Part shown: positions 7,942 to 16,748 of the stretch, piece after piece | Position numbering within the stretch: position 1 is the first letter of the stretch | Layout: the number at the start of each line of letters is the position of its first letter | Origin: Planctomycetota bacterium | GTDB lineage: Bacteria > Planctomycetota > Planctomycetia > Planctomycetales > Planctomycetaceae | DNA: 43,184 bases | Direction of reading: 5' to 3' | Assembly (NCBI GenBank): GCA_027618475.1 | Contig: JAQCEJ010000041.1 | Span: 1-43,184 of the forward strand | Notes under the pieces: generated by a model | The model's input: only the letters and a program-made list of their open reading frames with translations | Told to the model about the DNA's origin: nothing | Database searches by the model: none | Program-made: the position numbers and the translations under genes

Positions 7942-9327
7942 TCACGAGCCCTTCAGCACATGCAGGTTCGCCATCGTAATTCCCGAGAGCATCGAACCAA
8001 TGATGCCGAGATATCCCTGGTCGGTCCCGCACAGAAAGAGGCGGCGGACCGGCGTATCGCCCGCAAGCGATTTTTGAGACGCACCATAGACACAGCCGTT
8101 CAAATGACCGGTGAAACGGCGAATTGTTCGCGGCGTAAAACTGTCGGTATCCAGTACGTAGGACCGATAGTCGGGTAACAGCGGCTGAGCTGCGGTAAGG
8201 AGTTTGTCGGTCCATTCCTGCTTGACGTGGGGATAATCGTCGTCAGAAAGATTGATCCAGAACGAGGGGTTGGCGAGAGCTGTAATGCGAATCATTCCCT
8301 CGTCGAGCGGTTTTTCATATTGGAAATTATTAGGCGAGCAGATGATGCCGCTCCTCAGATCGAGCGGTTCATCAGGAGTGTTGTAATGAAATTCGGGAGT
8401 GCGGCTGTAAAAAAGTATGGTGTAGGGGAATCCAAGCTCAGCTGGTTGCTTCTCAATCGGAGAGAGCGTTTCCATAAAGCTGATATCACCTGGTGGATGT
8501 GCGTCGTTCCTTTCGCGGTCTTCGCCGCAAAGCCGCATCGTTTCAGCCGACCCCGCCGACGAAAGAATCGTGCTCGCTTCTAACTGCGTACCATCGTCAA
8601 GTTCGACGCCGACGGCACGATCACCATCGAGCAAAATCTTGTGGACTCCTCCGCGCAGTCGCAATTCGCCCCCGAGCGATTTGTATTTTTTCGTGAGTCG
8701 CTTGAGGATATGGCGAACTCCTTCCCACGGGCGGCCGAATCCCTCGTAGTAAATGCTCTTGAACATGATCACGAACTGATGAAAGTCCATGTCGTGCGGT
8801 GTGGCACTTCCGTAGAACATTAACGGGCAGAGAATCATGTCGATAAGCATCGGGTCGGAGAGATACTCCGCCAACACCATCCGCGCCGAACGAGGTGGTG
8901 GCACAAGGCTCATATCGTCGTAATCGTTGACGGCTTGAACGAAGCGATGAAAACCATCGGCTTGAACTGGGAACGCTTCAATAATCTGTTGTCGGAATTC
9001 AGCAAAGTCGTTGCTGAAATGTAACCGGCAACCGGGAAAATCGATTGCCGAGCCACATTGCGGAAGCAGGCGAAAATCGTCCCAGTCCATTCGCAATTGA
9101 CGCAGCAGTTTGGGAAGCGGCCCATGCTTCGTGCCGCGAACGGCGTAATTCGTGACGGCGTGCAAGCCAACGTCGTAATTGCGGTTGCGCAGCCGGTAGA
9201 ACGAATTCAGTCCACCGATCGTCGTATGCCGTTCGAGAATGCACACGGATTTTTCGTAATACGCCAGCCGAATACCGGCCGAGAGACCCGAAAGACCAGC
9301 ACCAATAATGAGGGCGTCGTATGGCAC
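7942..9327 (-). CDS. Phytoene desaturase (CrtI)-like FAD-dependent oxidoreductase
   Basis: This 461-residue FAD amine oxidase/CrtI superfamily protein starts with a Rossmann dinucleotide motif (ALIIGAGLSGLSAGI, residues 5-19) and the ERHTTIGG FAD-contact loop. It ends with a C-terminal FAD-binding block (LFLCGTDQGYLGIIGSMLSGI). CrtI-type enzymes desaturate, isomerise or saturate polyenes and retinoids. This one lies with an acyl carrier protein and a ketosynthase, which points to an acyl-chain rather than an isoprenoid substrate. CrtI-like proteins alongside FabF and ACP genes have been noted in the proposed ladderane clusters of anammox planctomycetes. The start is GTG without a clear Shine-Dalgarno sequence, 87 bp after the ACP gene. 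Family call secure, substrate unknown. Confidence 0.82.
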   Translation of the reverse strand: MPYDALIIGAGLSGLSAGIRLAYYEKSVCILERHTTIGGLNSFYRLRNRNYDVGLHAVTNYAVRGTKHGPLPKLLRQLRMDWDDFRLLPQCGSAIDFPGCRLHFSNDFAEFRQQIIEAFPVQADGFHRFVQAVNDYDDMSLVPPPRSARMVLAEYLSDPMLIDMILCPLMFYGSATPHDMDFHQFVIMFKSIYYEGFGRPWEGVRHILKRLTKKYKSLGGELRLRGGVHKILLDGDRAVGVELDDGTQLEASTILSSAGSAETMRLCGEDRERNDAHPPGDISFMETLSPIEKQPAELGFPYTILFYSRTPEFHYNTPDEPLDLRSGIICSPNNFQYEKPLDEGMIRITALANPSFWINLSDDDYPHVKQEWTDKLLTAAQPLLPDYRSYVLDTDSFTPRTIRRFTGHLNGCVYGASQKSLAGDTPVRRLFLCGTDQGYLGIIGSMLSGITMANLHVLKGS

Positions 9328-9414
9328 GGGGAACGGCGATTATCAGTGGAAGTTACGGGGGTCACGACGAGGACTGTCCCTTGAAACGCGCGGCGATCGT
9401 CGCATTTGTGGAAT

Positions 9415-9678
9415 CTATGCCGGCGTTCCAGCATTTTTCAGCAGCGGTTCGAGATAATTAACGGTGCCATCCATGGTGTTCAGATTGAAGTAATCTTCTT
9501 CGGGTATCTGAATACGATAGAGTTTACGCAGTTCCATCACGATATCGAGAAAGTCCATGCTGTCGAGTTCCATTTGTTCTCGAAACGGGACATCGTCTCT
9601 GATTTGCGACAGATCTTCATCGGGTGCGATGCGCGCAAGTATATTGACGATGACCTGTCGAATTTGCTCCGGCCTCAT
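9415..9678 (-). CDS. Acyl carrier protein
   Basis: This 87-residue acidic ACP has the phosphopantetheine attachment site in the context MELDSMDFLD, where the DSM serine (about residue 39) is the attachment residue. Helix 2 (SMDFLDIVMELRKLY) and the PEEDYFNL segment fit the family. GGGAG lies 7 nt upstream of the ATG, a good ribosome site, and a promoter-like pair is just upstream. It is unlikely to be the housekeeping AcpP: it is not beside fabD/fabG/fabF in the usual order, and the usual DSLD(T/S)VEL motif is DSMDFLDI here. It probably carries the chain for the adjacent ketosynthase and CrtI-like enzyme. Confidence 0.9.
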   Translation of the reverse strand: MRPEQIRQVIVNILARIAPDEDLSQIRDDVPFREQMELDSMDFLDIVMELRKLYRIQIPEEDYFNLNTMDGTVNYLEPLLKNAGTPA

Positions 9679-9707
9679 TCAGTCACTCCCAGTCCTCAAA
9701 CCTGGTT

Positions 9708-9736
9708 TATATTGACAATCAAATCCACTCAGACAA
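9708..9736 (-). promoter_or_regulatory. Possible promoter of the ACP-CrtI-like pair
   Basis: On the minus strand TTGTCT (9736-9731) and AATATA (9713-9708) are 17 bp apart; TATAAA in the next register gives a 19-bp spacer. Transcription would start about 20 bp before the ACP ATG, leaving room for the GGGAG ribosome site. Confidence 0.4.
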
Positions 9737-9927
9737 TCGCCTTAGCCGTTTTTCAACATCTCCGGAGGGAGAAAACAGCTGAATCATCTACAAATCCCCC
9801 CTTGGCGTTTCGTCGGTGATCGTGCAGGCAATCCGTATTATTGGTGGATCGCCTCGATTTTCCAGTCACAGGCACAAAATATCCAGTCGATAACGGGATT
9901 TGTTAGGGCTCAACCCGAAAAATACTC

Positions 9928-9957
9928 TGTCGACAGTGAACGGACGGTGTCGACAGT
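9928..9957. repeat. Two palindromic TGTCGACAGT sites spaced 20 bp
   Basis: TGTCGACAGT occurs at 9928-9937 and again at 9948-9957. Each contains the self-complementary octamer TGTCGACA, and starts are 20 bp apart, close to two helical turns. The pair lies about 40 bp past the ketosynthase stop and about 250 bp upstream of the ACP start. The geometry suits cooperative binding of a regulator on one face of the helix. Confidence 0.45.
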
Positions 9958-9996
9958 CCGAGGCAATTCAATCTGCGGCATCACCAATGGTTGCCC

Positions 9997-11247
9997 TCAG
10001 CATACCCAGCGACGCACGATCAACACTGAATTGATCCCCAGCATCCCAAACGAATTGTTCAAAATATAGTCGACTCGCTCCAATTCTCGCGGCGTATTCA
10101 AGACAATCTGCCGGAGTCCGCAACGAGGGTCCAATTCGTCAACGTTGATTGTAGCGTGAGCGAGCCTGTCGTCAAAGGCTGGAATATTCCCAAGAAGTTC
10201 CAGTGCCCCAGCAGCCCCCATCGCATGACCGATATAACTCTTGGTATTGTTAATGGCGACGTTTGACTCGTCTCCAAAAACGGCCTTCAGGGCTTCACAT
10301 TCTTCAATATCCCCCTGTTCGGTCGCTGTGGCATGGCTGCTGACGATATCGATTTCGTCTGGACCGATACTTGCCCTTTTGAGGGCTAATTGCATGCATT
10401 CGGTTTGACGCCTGGCATCCGGCAATACGAAATCGGTCGCATCCGAATTCATGGCGTAACCGACAATTTCACCATAAATCTTGGCATTTCGTGCCAGCGC
10501 ATCTGGAAGCCGTTCCAGCGTGCAGATTGCCCCCCCTTCGGCAACCACGATTCCATTGCGTTCGATGTCGAATGGTCGACTCGCTTTCGCCGGATCGTCG
10601 TGACGAGCCAACGCTCCCTGACTTTGGAAACTCGCAAAAATGCCAAACGTGTGAATGCTTTCCGACACTCCGCCGACGATGGCAAGGTCGACTTCGTCCA
10701 GCCGGAGCATCTGTACTCCCTGAATGAATCCTGCATTCCCGGCGGCACAGGCTGCTCCCAACGTGAGATGCGGGCCGGTGATCTTCAAATTGAGCGTAAC
10801 TTCGCCCGCTGGATTATTCGCCACCGTGCGGGGATTGTGGTGATGCGACCAGACAGAGGTATCGTACCCGAACTTTGAAATCTCGAAGATTTCGTTCTCG
10901 GTCTCGACATTACCGTGCTCGGTGATTCCGAGATAGACCCCTACGCGATCGCGTGCCACATGAGACCAATCCAGTTGGGAATCGGAAACCGCCTCGTTGG
11001 CACAGTAAACCGCGATCGAACCGGCTCGCGTGCCACGGCGACGTTCTTTCCGTTTTTGGTATTTCAATTCATCAAAGTCGCAGACGCCGGCGAGTACACC
11101 GCCGATGTAACGGGTTTCGAATGGCACAACGCCTGATTTGCCAGCGAGGAGGGCAGCCCTGAATTCCGACAACGAATTCCCGTTGGGAGCGGTCAAACCG
11201 ACCCCGGTAATGACGATCCTGTTGCGATCGTTAAGGGAAACTGTCAT
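9997..11247 (-). CDS. Beta-ketoacyl-ACP synthase (FabF/KAS II-like)
   Basis: This 416-residue thiolase-fold ketosynthase has an intact active site: Cys167 (LGAACAAGNAG), His305 (SSHATATEQGD), Lys336 (NNTKSYIGH) and His341. It would condense acyl and malonyl units on an ACP in the cytoplasm. Substitutions around the nucleophile (ACAAGNAG instead of the common TACATGAH) set it apart from housekeeping FabF. With the adjacent ACP and CrtI-like enzyme it fits a dedicated lipid or polyene pathway. No ketoreductase, dehydratase or thioesterase gene is in the window, so the pathway must borrow general fatty acid enzymes or use others elsewhere. It starts with ATG at 11247. Confidence 0.9.
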   Translation of the reverse strand: MTVSLNDRNRIVITGVGLTAPNGNSLSEFRAALLAGKSGVVPFETRYIGGVLAGVCDFDELKYQKRKERRRGTRAGSIAVYCANEAVSDSQLDWSHVARDRVGVYLGITEHGNVETENEIFEISKFGYDTSVWSHHHNPRTVANNPAGEVTLNLKITGPHLTLGAACAAGNAGFIQGVQMLRLDEVDLAIVGGVSESIHTFGIFASFQSQGALARHDDPAKASRPFDIERNGIVVAEGGAICTLERLPDALARNAKIYGEIVGYAMNSDATDFVLPDARRQTECMQLALKRASIGPDEIDIVSSHATATEQGDIEECEALKAVFGDESNVAINNTKSYIGHAMGAAGALELLGNIPAFDDRLAHATINVDELDPRCGLRQIVLNTPRELERVDYILNNSFGMLGINSVLIVRRWVC

Positions 11248-11694
11248 GAAAGTTTAAACCTGCCGAGCGGTGTTCGATGGGGGAGCGAATGGCACTCACG
11301 CCCATCCTGACTGTGTTCGCAAGTCTACAGTACCTGCCGAAACTGGCATTATTCGTGGTGACGCCTATGAAATCAAACCCTAGGAGATTAACGCCTGATG
11401 AATTCGCTCGCAAGCGGTTCCACAAATTCTCTCGCCGTCAGTGACAAAGTTCTTGGTAGAACCGGCGATCTGCAAATTGAATTCGTGGTACCCCTTGTCT
11501 CCCTCCCTGCAGCAGAGCATAATGAGCGTTTCTGGCTCACAGCAGGAAGTCTACCGGCGAAGACGACGGCTCCAACAGATTCGCGCGGTGTAATTCAAAT
11601 TTTTTCATCCCCGTATGGATGCCGATTTTCCAAGTTTTTTAGACTTTTTTCTTGTCACCAACAGGACATTGATCCGGCACTAAACACTTGAATC
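11248..11694. other. Divergent intergenic region, no gene recognised
   Basis: These 447 bases separate the ketosynthase gene (minus) from the DUF1080 gene (plus). A 97-codon plus-strand frame (11398-11691) and a 64-codon minus-strand frame have unconvincing composition and no recognisable motif, so I do not call them. T-rich runs occur at 11600-11650 without a convincing hairpin. It must contain the promoters of both flanking genes, but I could not pick them out. Confidence 0.5.
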
Positions 11695-12813
11695 ATGAGG
11701 GTCATCATGAAGCAACTTCTGTTTTTGTTCGCACTTTTCAATGGCGATAATCTCGATAATCTTGTCGTTGAAAACGGTTGCGATGTAGTTGTCGAAGAGG
11801 GAGCGATTCTTCTGAAAGGTGGCGATGGGTGGGTGCGATCTCATCACATGTATCAGGATTTCAAACTACATGTTGAATGGCAGGCACTTCAAGCCGAGAA
11901 TTACGACGCAGGCATTTACCTGCGGGCAGGTCGCGAAGGATCGCCTTTCCCTAAACGCGGCTATCAGGCGAACATGTTGCAAGGGAAGGAAGGAAACATC
12001 GGCAAGATTCCAGCAGCGACCAGCACTGGACTTGCCAAACCCGCGGGTGAGTGGAACACGTTCGATATCACCGTCGTCGGCAATACGGTAGAAATGGTGA
12101 TTAACGGCAAACTGGCTTACAAAGTTGATGGCATCGAAACCGAACCCGGTTATGTCGGCATTCAGGTTGAAGTTCCTAAGGGAGGACAATTTCTAATTCG
12201 CAAATTCGATGTTGTCGAGATCGGCTACCAGTCTCTATTTGAAGGCGACGATTTCGCGTATTGGGAAGGGGCCAATGAGCCAGCCGAAAAATGCTGGATT
12301 GTCGACGACGGCACACTGCAATGTACCGGTGCCGAAGGACCGTGGCTCCGGTCGAAGAAAATGTTCGGCGATTTCAACTTCCGTCTGGAATATCAACTTT
12401 CACCGGGGGGGAACAGCGGCGTATATGTCCGCGTTCCACCGGACGGAAATCATCATCGGGCTAACGATCAGGAACCGAAAGCAGGGTTCGAGGTTCAGGT
12501 GCTTGACGATAACGACCCAAAGTATCAGACATTGATCGATTACCAATATTGCGGTTCGGTGTATGACATCGCCGGTGCTGCACCGCGCATCAGCCGTCCC
12601 GCCGGTGAGTGGAATACGCTAGAAATCAACTGCAAGGGACAAACGATAACGACGGCCCACAATGGCCAGGTCATCGTCCACGTCACGCCCGAAACCCATC
12701 CGTTGATTCTATTACGCGAAGAGACCGGATACCTCGGCCTGCAAAACCATCAGTCGGTTGTGAAATTTCGCAATCTTCGCATCGGTCCGGCAATGGAATA
12801 TGCGGCGGAATAA
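11695..12813 (+). CDS. Tandem DUF1080 (3-keto-disaccharide hydrolase-like) protein
   Basis: This 372-residue protein contains two concanavalin-like DUF1080 domains, roughly residues 10-175 and 178-365. The duplication is visible in matching blocks: YDAGIYLRAGREGSPF versus NSGVYVRVPPDGNHH, and PAGEWNTFDITVVGN versus PAGEWNTLEINCKGQ. Each domain ends with a beta-strand of the type VVKFRNLRIG. Single-domain relatives are called 3-keto-disaccharide hydrolases and are abundant in planctomycetes. A short hydrophobic N-terminus (MKQLLFLFALF) may be a minimal signal peptide, but no clear cleavage site follows, so export is uncertain. Starts at 11695 or 11707 (MKQLL) are both possible. Substrate unknown. 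Confidence 0.82.
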   Translation: MRVIMKQLLFLFALFNGDNLDNLVVENGCDVVVEEGAILLKGGDGWVRSHHMYQDFKLHVEWQALQAENYDAGIYLRAGREGSPFPKRGYQANMLQGKEGNIGKIPAATSTGLAKPAGEWNTFDITVVGNTVEMVINGKLAYKVDGIETEPGYVGIQVEVPKGGQFLIRKFDVVEIGYQSLFEGDDFAYWEGANEPAEKCWIVDDGTLQCTGAEGPWLRSKKMFGDFNFRLEYQLSPGGNSGVYVRVPPDGNHHRANDQEPKAGFEVQVLDDNDPKYQTLIDYQYCGSVYDIAGAAPRISRPAGEWNTLEINCKGQTITTAHNGQVIVHVTPETHPLILLREETGYLGLQNHQSVVKFRNLRIGPAMEYAAE

Positions 12814-12914
12814 CGGTGACAGATCTCCACCCGTAGTTTTTATACTACTCCGCTAAGCAAATCCTTCGTGTTGGAGCCAAACAGTGCCGGGCCTCCTATA
12901 ACTTTCTGTGCCCC

Positions 12915-13403
12915 TCACTGATTCGCAGTATTCCACAGATTAAAAGTAATATGTGCCTGCCCCTGATGATGCCCTTCGTGCCAGGCGATAACATTCAGTA
13001 ATTGGCCAATCGTCCAGCCACGTTCGGCGAAATTGGGAGGTATCGTCAACAAATCGCCTTCAGAAAAGGTGTTTATGGTTTTTATCAAATGTTGCCGCGA
13101 ATGAGTAAGCACATCGCGAATGTGTGCCAGCGTAGGTATGTTGTCATCGGGCGTACTTCCCCCCTTAAACCGCGGGACCAATTCGGAAAAGGAAGGATCG
13201 GTCCCCTTTAGTCGATGCGTTGCAAAAAGTTCTTCAGTAATGCCGATATGCATGATCTGCCAGGCAATATGTGCCCTCCCCTTACCCGGACGAAATGCCA
13301 GCACAGCATCGGATTTACCGGATTTTTCCACCTGATCGAGCAGACCGAGTGTCCGCGTACGGTTGAATTCCCAAGTATTGATCATTGTCGCTATCGTGCT
13401 CAT
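12915..13403 (-). CDS. DinB-like four-helix protein
   Basis: This 162-residue protein of the DinB/YfiT-like fold has three His positions suited to a divalent metal site: one in AWQIMHIGITEE (helix 2 region) and two in the C-terminal AWHEGHHQGQ motif. These proteins include thiol-dependent transferases (bacillithiol, mycothiol) and many of unknown function. I chose the ATG at 13403 because AAGGAGAG lies 6-8 nt upstream; the longer frame opens with a TTG at 13421 that overlaps this ribosome site. It sits between two DUF1080 genes on the opposite strand, and no functional link is evident. Confidence 0.85.
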   Translation of the reverse strand: MSTIATMINTWEFNRTRTLGLLDQVEKSGKSDAVLAFRPGKGRAHIAWQIMHIGITEELFATHRLKGTDPSFSELVPRFKGGSTPDDNIPTLAHIRDVLTHSRQHLIKTINTFSEGDLLTIPPNFAERGWTIGQLLNVIAWHEGHHQGQAHITFNLWNTANQ

Positions 13404-13522
13404 AATGTCTCTCCTTACCAAAGATTGTAGCGGCGTTTGTATGCTGCCATGCAGAGATTATACTAATCTTGATCGCAAGACCACGACCCATCACGTTTTT
13501 CTGTGACTATTAAGGAACTCTT

Positions 13523-14170
13523 ATGAATTCCTCTCTTCGCATGAATCGCTTGTCGATTCAGTTCACAGCGTTTGTGGCGACTGCAATGGTTCTTAACGCG
13601 GTCGCTGCGGACAAGGATTCTGAGGAAGGGTTTGTATCGTTGTTTAATGGCAAAGACTTAACGGGATGGGAGGGAAATTTTGATTTATGGAAGGTCAAAG
13701 ACAAATGCATTGTCGGCGATTCCCCCGGTATCGAACACAATCAGTTTCTTGCCACAATAGAAAAATATGACGACTTCGAACTCCGGCTTGAATTCCGATT
13801 GAAAGACGGAATCGGAAACACCGGAGTTCAGTTTCGATCATCGCGAGTCAAAGATTCGACCGAAGTTCGAGGTTATCAGGCCGACATCGGTGAAAAATAT
13901 TGGGGCTGCCTGTACGACGAATCGCGACGCCGGAAGGTGCTTATTCAAGCTCCGGAAAAACTGTACGACATCCTCAAGCTGGACGACTGGAACACATACG
14001 TTATTCGCGCCGAAGGGAGCCGTGTGAAACTTGAAATGAACGGCTTCGAGACCGTCGATTATGTCGAAGATGACGCCGAAATTGAACGCGACGGTATCAT
14101 TGCATTGCAAGTACACAGCGGCCCACCGCTGAAAATCGAGTTTCGCAACATTCGCATCAAAAAGCTGTAA
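13523..14170 (+). CDS. Secreted DUF1080 (3-keto-disaccharide hydrolase-like) protein
   Basis: This 215-residue single-domain DUF1080 protein has a clear Sec signal peptide: a basic head (MNSSLRMNRLS), a hydrophobic core (FTAFVATAMVLNAVA) and a probable AVA|AD cleavage site near residue 29. The mature domain opens with the family signature FVSLFNGKDLTGWEG and contains NTGVQFRSSRV and DDWNTYVIRAEG blocks. It ends with the characteristic IEFRNIRIKKL strand. It is probably periplasmic or surface-exposed and acts on, or binds, a sugar. It shares domain type but little detailed sequence with the tandem protein at 11695. Confidence 0.88.
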   Translation: MNSSLRMNRLSIQFTAFVATAMVLNAVAADKDSEEGFVSLFNGKDLTGWEGNFDLWKVKDKCIVGDSPGIEHNQFLATIEKYDDFELRLEFRLKDGIGNTGVQFRSSRVKDSTEVRGYQADIGEKYWGCLYDESRRRKVLIQAPEKLYDILKLDDWNTYVIRAEGSRVKLEMNGFETVDYVEDDAEIERDGIIALQVHSGPPLKIEFRNIRIKKL

Positions 14171-14337
14171 GGATCCAGAATCGATTGGCTAGACTGGCGG
14201 TTTTCATTCCATCACTAACCGCGAGCGAGGGATTACGTCCGTTTTCCCCTCAAAAGAAGATGGCCGCAGGCCGGATAAGTGTGCATTAATCTTTTCTGAT
14301 TCACCCCTTACCACTTTCTTAATCAGGAGTCGCCGAC

Positions 14338-15732
14338 GTGACACGGCGGTTTACAACATACGATCAGGCGGTTGAGTTCCTGTTCGGCCGAATTAATTAT
14401 GAACGCCCGCAATTGAATGCGTTAAAAGCGTCAGATTTCAAACTCGATCGCATGCGACTGCTGCTCGAACGATTGGGTAATCCTCAGAATGATATACCTG
14501 CAATTCACATCGCGGGAACCAAAGGCAAAGGTTCGACTGCAGTGATGATTAGCGAAATCCTGCAGGCCGCAGGATTTCGCGTCGGGCTGTTCACATCTCC
14601 CCATCTCGCACAATTCGAAGAACGGATGCGCGTTGATGGCCGGATGCCGAATTCCGATGAAGTACTCGACATCTTGAACACTGTTGCCGATGTTGTCACA
14701 GAGATGGATGCCGATGGCGCAAAAACACCTGTCACGTTTTTCGAAATGACCACAGCCATGGCATGGCTGTTCTACCGACAACAGAATGTCGAGATCGTCT
14801 CGCTTGAAGTCGGACTTGGTGGCCGCCTCGATTCGACAAATATCTGCCAGCCCGAGATCTGCCTGATCACCAACATCAGCCGCGACCATGTCGCCATTCT
14901 CGGCAACACGGTAGAAAAAATTGCCCGCGAGAAGGCGGGGATAATCAAGCCGGGTGTCCCGGTGATCTGCGGCGTCACCACACCCGGACCACGTGCTGTC
15001 ATTAATGAAGTTGCAATCGCAAACACGTCAGAAGTATGGCAGCGCGATCGCGACATATTCGCCACGTATGAATGTACCGGAAACTGCGAATTGTCGCTCG
15101 AACTTGCCGGCTGCGTTGATGTGGAAACTCCCGTGAGATACTGGAAGCAGATACCCGTAACATTGCCGGGGGCGCATCAGGGGAACAACGCTGCACTCGC
15201 CGTAGCAACCGTCGACCGGTTGAATCAGCGAGGCTGGTCGATTTCTGACGAGGCGGTGTACGGCGGCATGCAGCGTGTCCGCTGGCCGGCACGCATCGAG
15301 ATCCTGCATCGTCGACCGTGGGTCATTCTCGACGCGGCACATAATGAAGCCTCGTGCGCAGCTTTGTTGGAAACGCTGAATGCTCGATTTCCCGGCGGGC
15401 GAAAAATTATCGTTTTCGCGGTTTCGAAAGATAAAGACGTACAAGGTCTGTTGCAACAGTTAGTTGGCTATGCCGACAAAATGATCTTTACACAATATCT
15501 GTCGAACCCTCGGGCGATGCCGACTACCGAATTGATTTCTCTGGCCGAGTCATTAAAACCAGGTACCTATCGACATGCCGCGAGCCCGCAACAGGCCTGG
15601 CAAATGGCCGAACAATTGATCGGCCCAAATGATGTTATATGCATCACCGGTTCCTTTTTTCTTGCCGCCGAATTTCGCGAAATCTGGCGGCAACGTTCGC
15701 TTGAATTGTCGGTGCAGCTTGTTAACGCATGA
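14338..15732 (+). CDS. folC: Folylpolyglutamate synthase / dihydrofolate synthase
   Basis: FolC adds glutamate to dihydropteroate and/or folates. The 464 residues fit the Mur ligase-like family: the P-loop (HIAGTKGKGST, about 57-67), the FTSPHLAQFEERMRVDG loop, the LEVGLGGRLDSTNI motif and DAAHNEAS in the C-terminal domain. The start is GTG with AGGAG (14325-14329) 8 nt upstream. It is not coupled to other folate genes. The next gene, an epimerase, begins 30 bp downstream, so they may share a transcript. Whether it is bifunctional cannot be told from sequence alone. Confidence 0.94.
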   Translation: MTRRFTTYDQAVEFLFGRINYERPQLNALKASDFKLDRMRLLLERLGNPQNDIPAIHIAGTKGKGSTAVMISEILQAAGFRVGLFTSPHLAQFEERMRVDGRMPNSDEVLDILNTVADVVTEMDADGAKTPVTFFEMTTAMAWLFYRQQNVEIVSLEVGLGGRLDSTNICQPEICLITNISRDHVAILGNTVEKIAREKAGIIKPGVPVICGVTTPGPRAVINEVAIANTSEVWQRDRDIFATYECTGNCELSLELAGCVDVETPVRYWKQIPVTLPGAHQGNNAALAVATVDRLNQRGWSISDEAVYGGMQRVRWPARIEILHRRPWVILDAAHNEASCAALLETLNARFPGGRKIIVFAVSKDKDVQGLLQQLVGYADKMIFTQYLSNPRAMPTTELISLAESLKPGTYRHAASPQQAWQMAEQLIGPNDVICITGSFFLAAEFREIWRQRSLELSVQLVNA

Positions 15733-15762
15733 AGTTGTACTGCAGCTGTTACGAAAGATCGT

Positions 15763-16722
15763 ATGTCCCTTGTCGTCGTCGATTCTCATACCGCCGGTGA
15801 GCCGACACGCATAATTGTATCGGGTGGCCCTTCGTTGAATTCTGGTTCACTCGCCGAACGGCGCGACCGATTTCGCCACGACTTCGATCATCTGCGCTCT
15901 GCGGTCGTTCACGAACCGCGAGGTTCAGATGTGCTCGTCGGCGGCATGTTGTGCAAACCAACCGACTCGCAATGTGTAGCCGGTGTGTTTTTCTTTAACA
16001 ACGTCGGCTATCTTGGGATGTGCGGACATGGGACGATTGGTGTTGCCGTGACGCTGGCACATCTCGGCCGCATTGCGCCAGGCGAACACTGTCTTGAAAC
16101 GCCCGTAGGTTTGGTTCCCTTCACGTTGCACGACGAAAACAGAGTGACACTCGAGAACGTTCCGAGTTACCGTCTGCAAAAAGACGTAGCCATCGACGTA
16201 TCCGGCATCGGTCGTTTTGTCGGCGACGTTGCCTGGGGCGGTAACTGGTTTTACCTGGTGCATCAGAACAACGAACGTCTCGAGTTCTCGCGCGTCGATG
16301 ATTTGACGTCGGTCGGTTGGAAGATTCGCCATGAACTCCAACGACGGCAGATCACCGGTGCCGATGGTGCCGAAATCGATCATATCGATTTATTCGGACC
16401 ACCGATGTCGTCCGACAATCACAGTCGTAATTTTGTGCTTTGCCCCGGAGGTGCATACGATCGTTCTCCCTGTGGAACGGGGACAAGTGCAAAACTCGCC
16501 TGCCTTGCCGCAGACGGTAAACTACAGCCGGGTGAAGTCTGGCGGCAGGAAAGCATTCTCGGTACGGTGTTCGAAGCTACGTATCGTTGGGACGACGACC
16601 AACACCAGTCGATCGTTTCCAGAATCACGGGATCTGCGTTTGTGACGGGTGAGGCGACATTGCACCTTGATCCTCACGATCCGTTTCGTTATGGCATTTG
16701 TACGGATGTGACTTCTCGTTGA
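15763..16722 (+). CDS. Proline racemase superfamily, probable 4-hydroxyproline 2-epimerase
   Basis: This 319-residue protein has both catalytic cysteines, Cys87 (GMCGHGTIG) and Cys237 (SPCGTGTSA). They act as the acid-base pair in racemases and epimerases of this superfamily, whereas trans-3-hydroxyproline dehydratases replace the first Cys with Thr or Ser. It therefore most likely epimerises trans-4-hydroxy-L-proline to cis-4-hydroxy-D-proline; proline racemase activity cannot be excluded. The following gene is a DadA-like FAD oxidase starting 26 bp later, the expected second enzyme of D-hydroxyproline breakdown. Cytoplasmic, no signal peptide. Confidence 0.88.
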   Translation: MSLVVVDSHTAGEPTRIIVSGGPSLNSGSLAERRDRFRHDFDHLRSAVVHEPRGSDVLVGGMLCKPTDSQCVAGVFFFNNVGYLGMCGHGTIGVAVTLAHLGRIAPGEHCLETPVGLVPFTLHDENRVTLENVPSYRLQKDVAIDVSGIGRFVGDVAWGGNWFYLVHQNNERLEFSRVDDLTSVGWKIRHELQRRQITGADGAEIDHIDLFGPPMSSDNHSRNFVLCPGGAYDRSPCGTGTSAKLACLAADGKLQPGEVWRQESILGTVFEATYRWDDDQHQSIVSRITGSAFVTGEATLHLDPHDPFRYGICTDVTSR

Positions 16723-16748
16723 TACGTACTATTGAAAGTCCGTTATCC

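Larger units (their letters stand above)
9679..9996. other. Spacer between the ketosynthase and ACP genes
   Basis: I found no gene in these 318 bases. On the minus strand they hold a promoter-like pair close to the ACP start. Further upstream they hold two TGTCGACAGT sites 20 bp apart. The spacer suggests that the ACP and CrtI-like genes can be transcribed separately from the ketosynthase gene. Confidence 0.6.

Noticed and set aside
11398-11691. 97-codon plus-strand frame before the DUF1080 gene
   Set aside because: No ribosome site, low-complexity non-coding-like composition and no recognisable motif.
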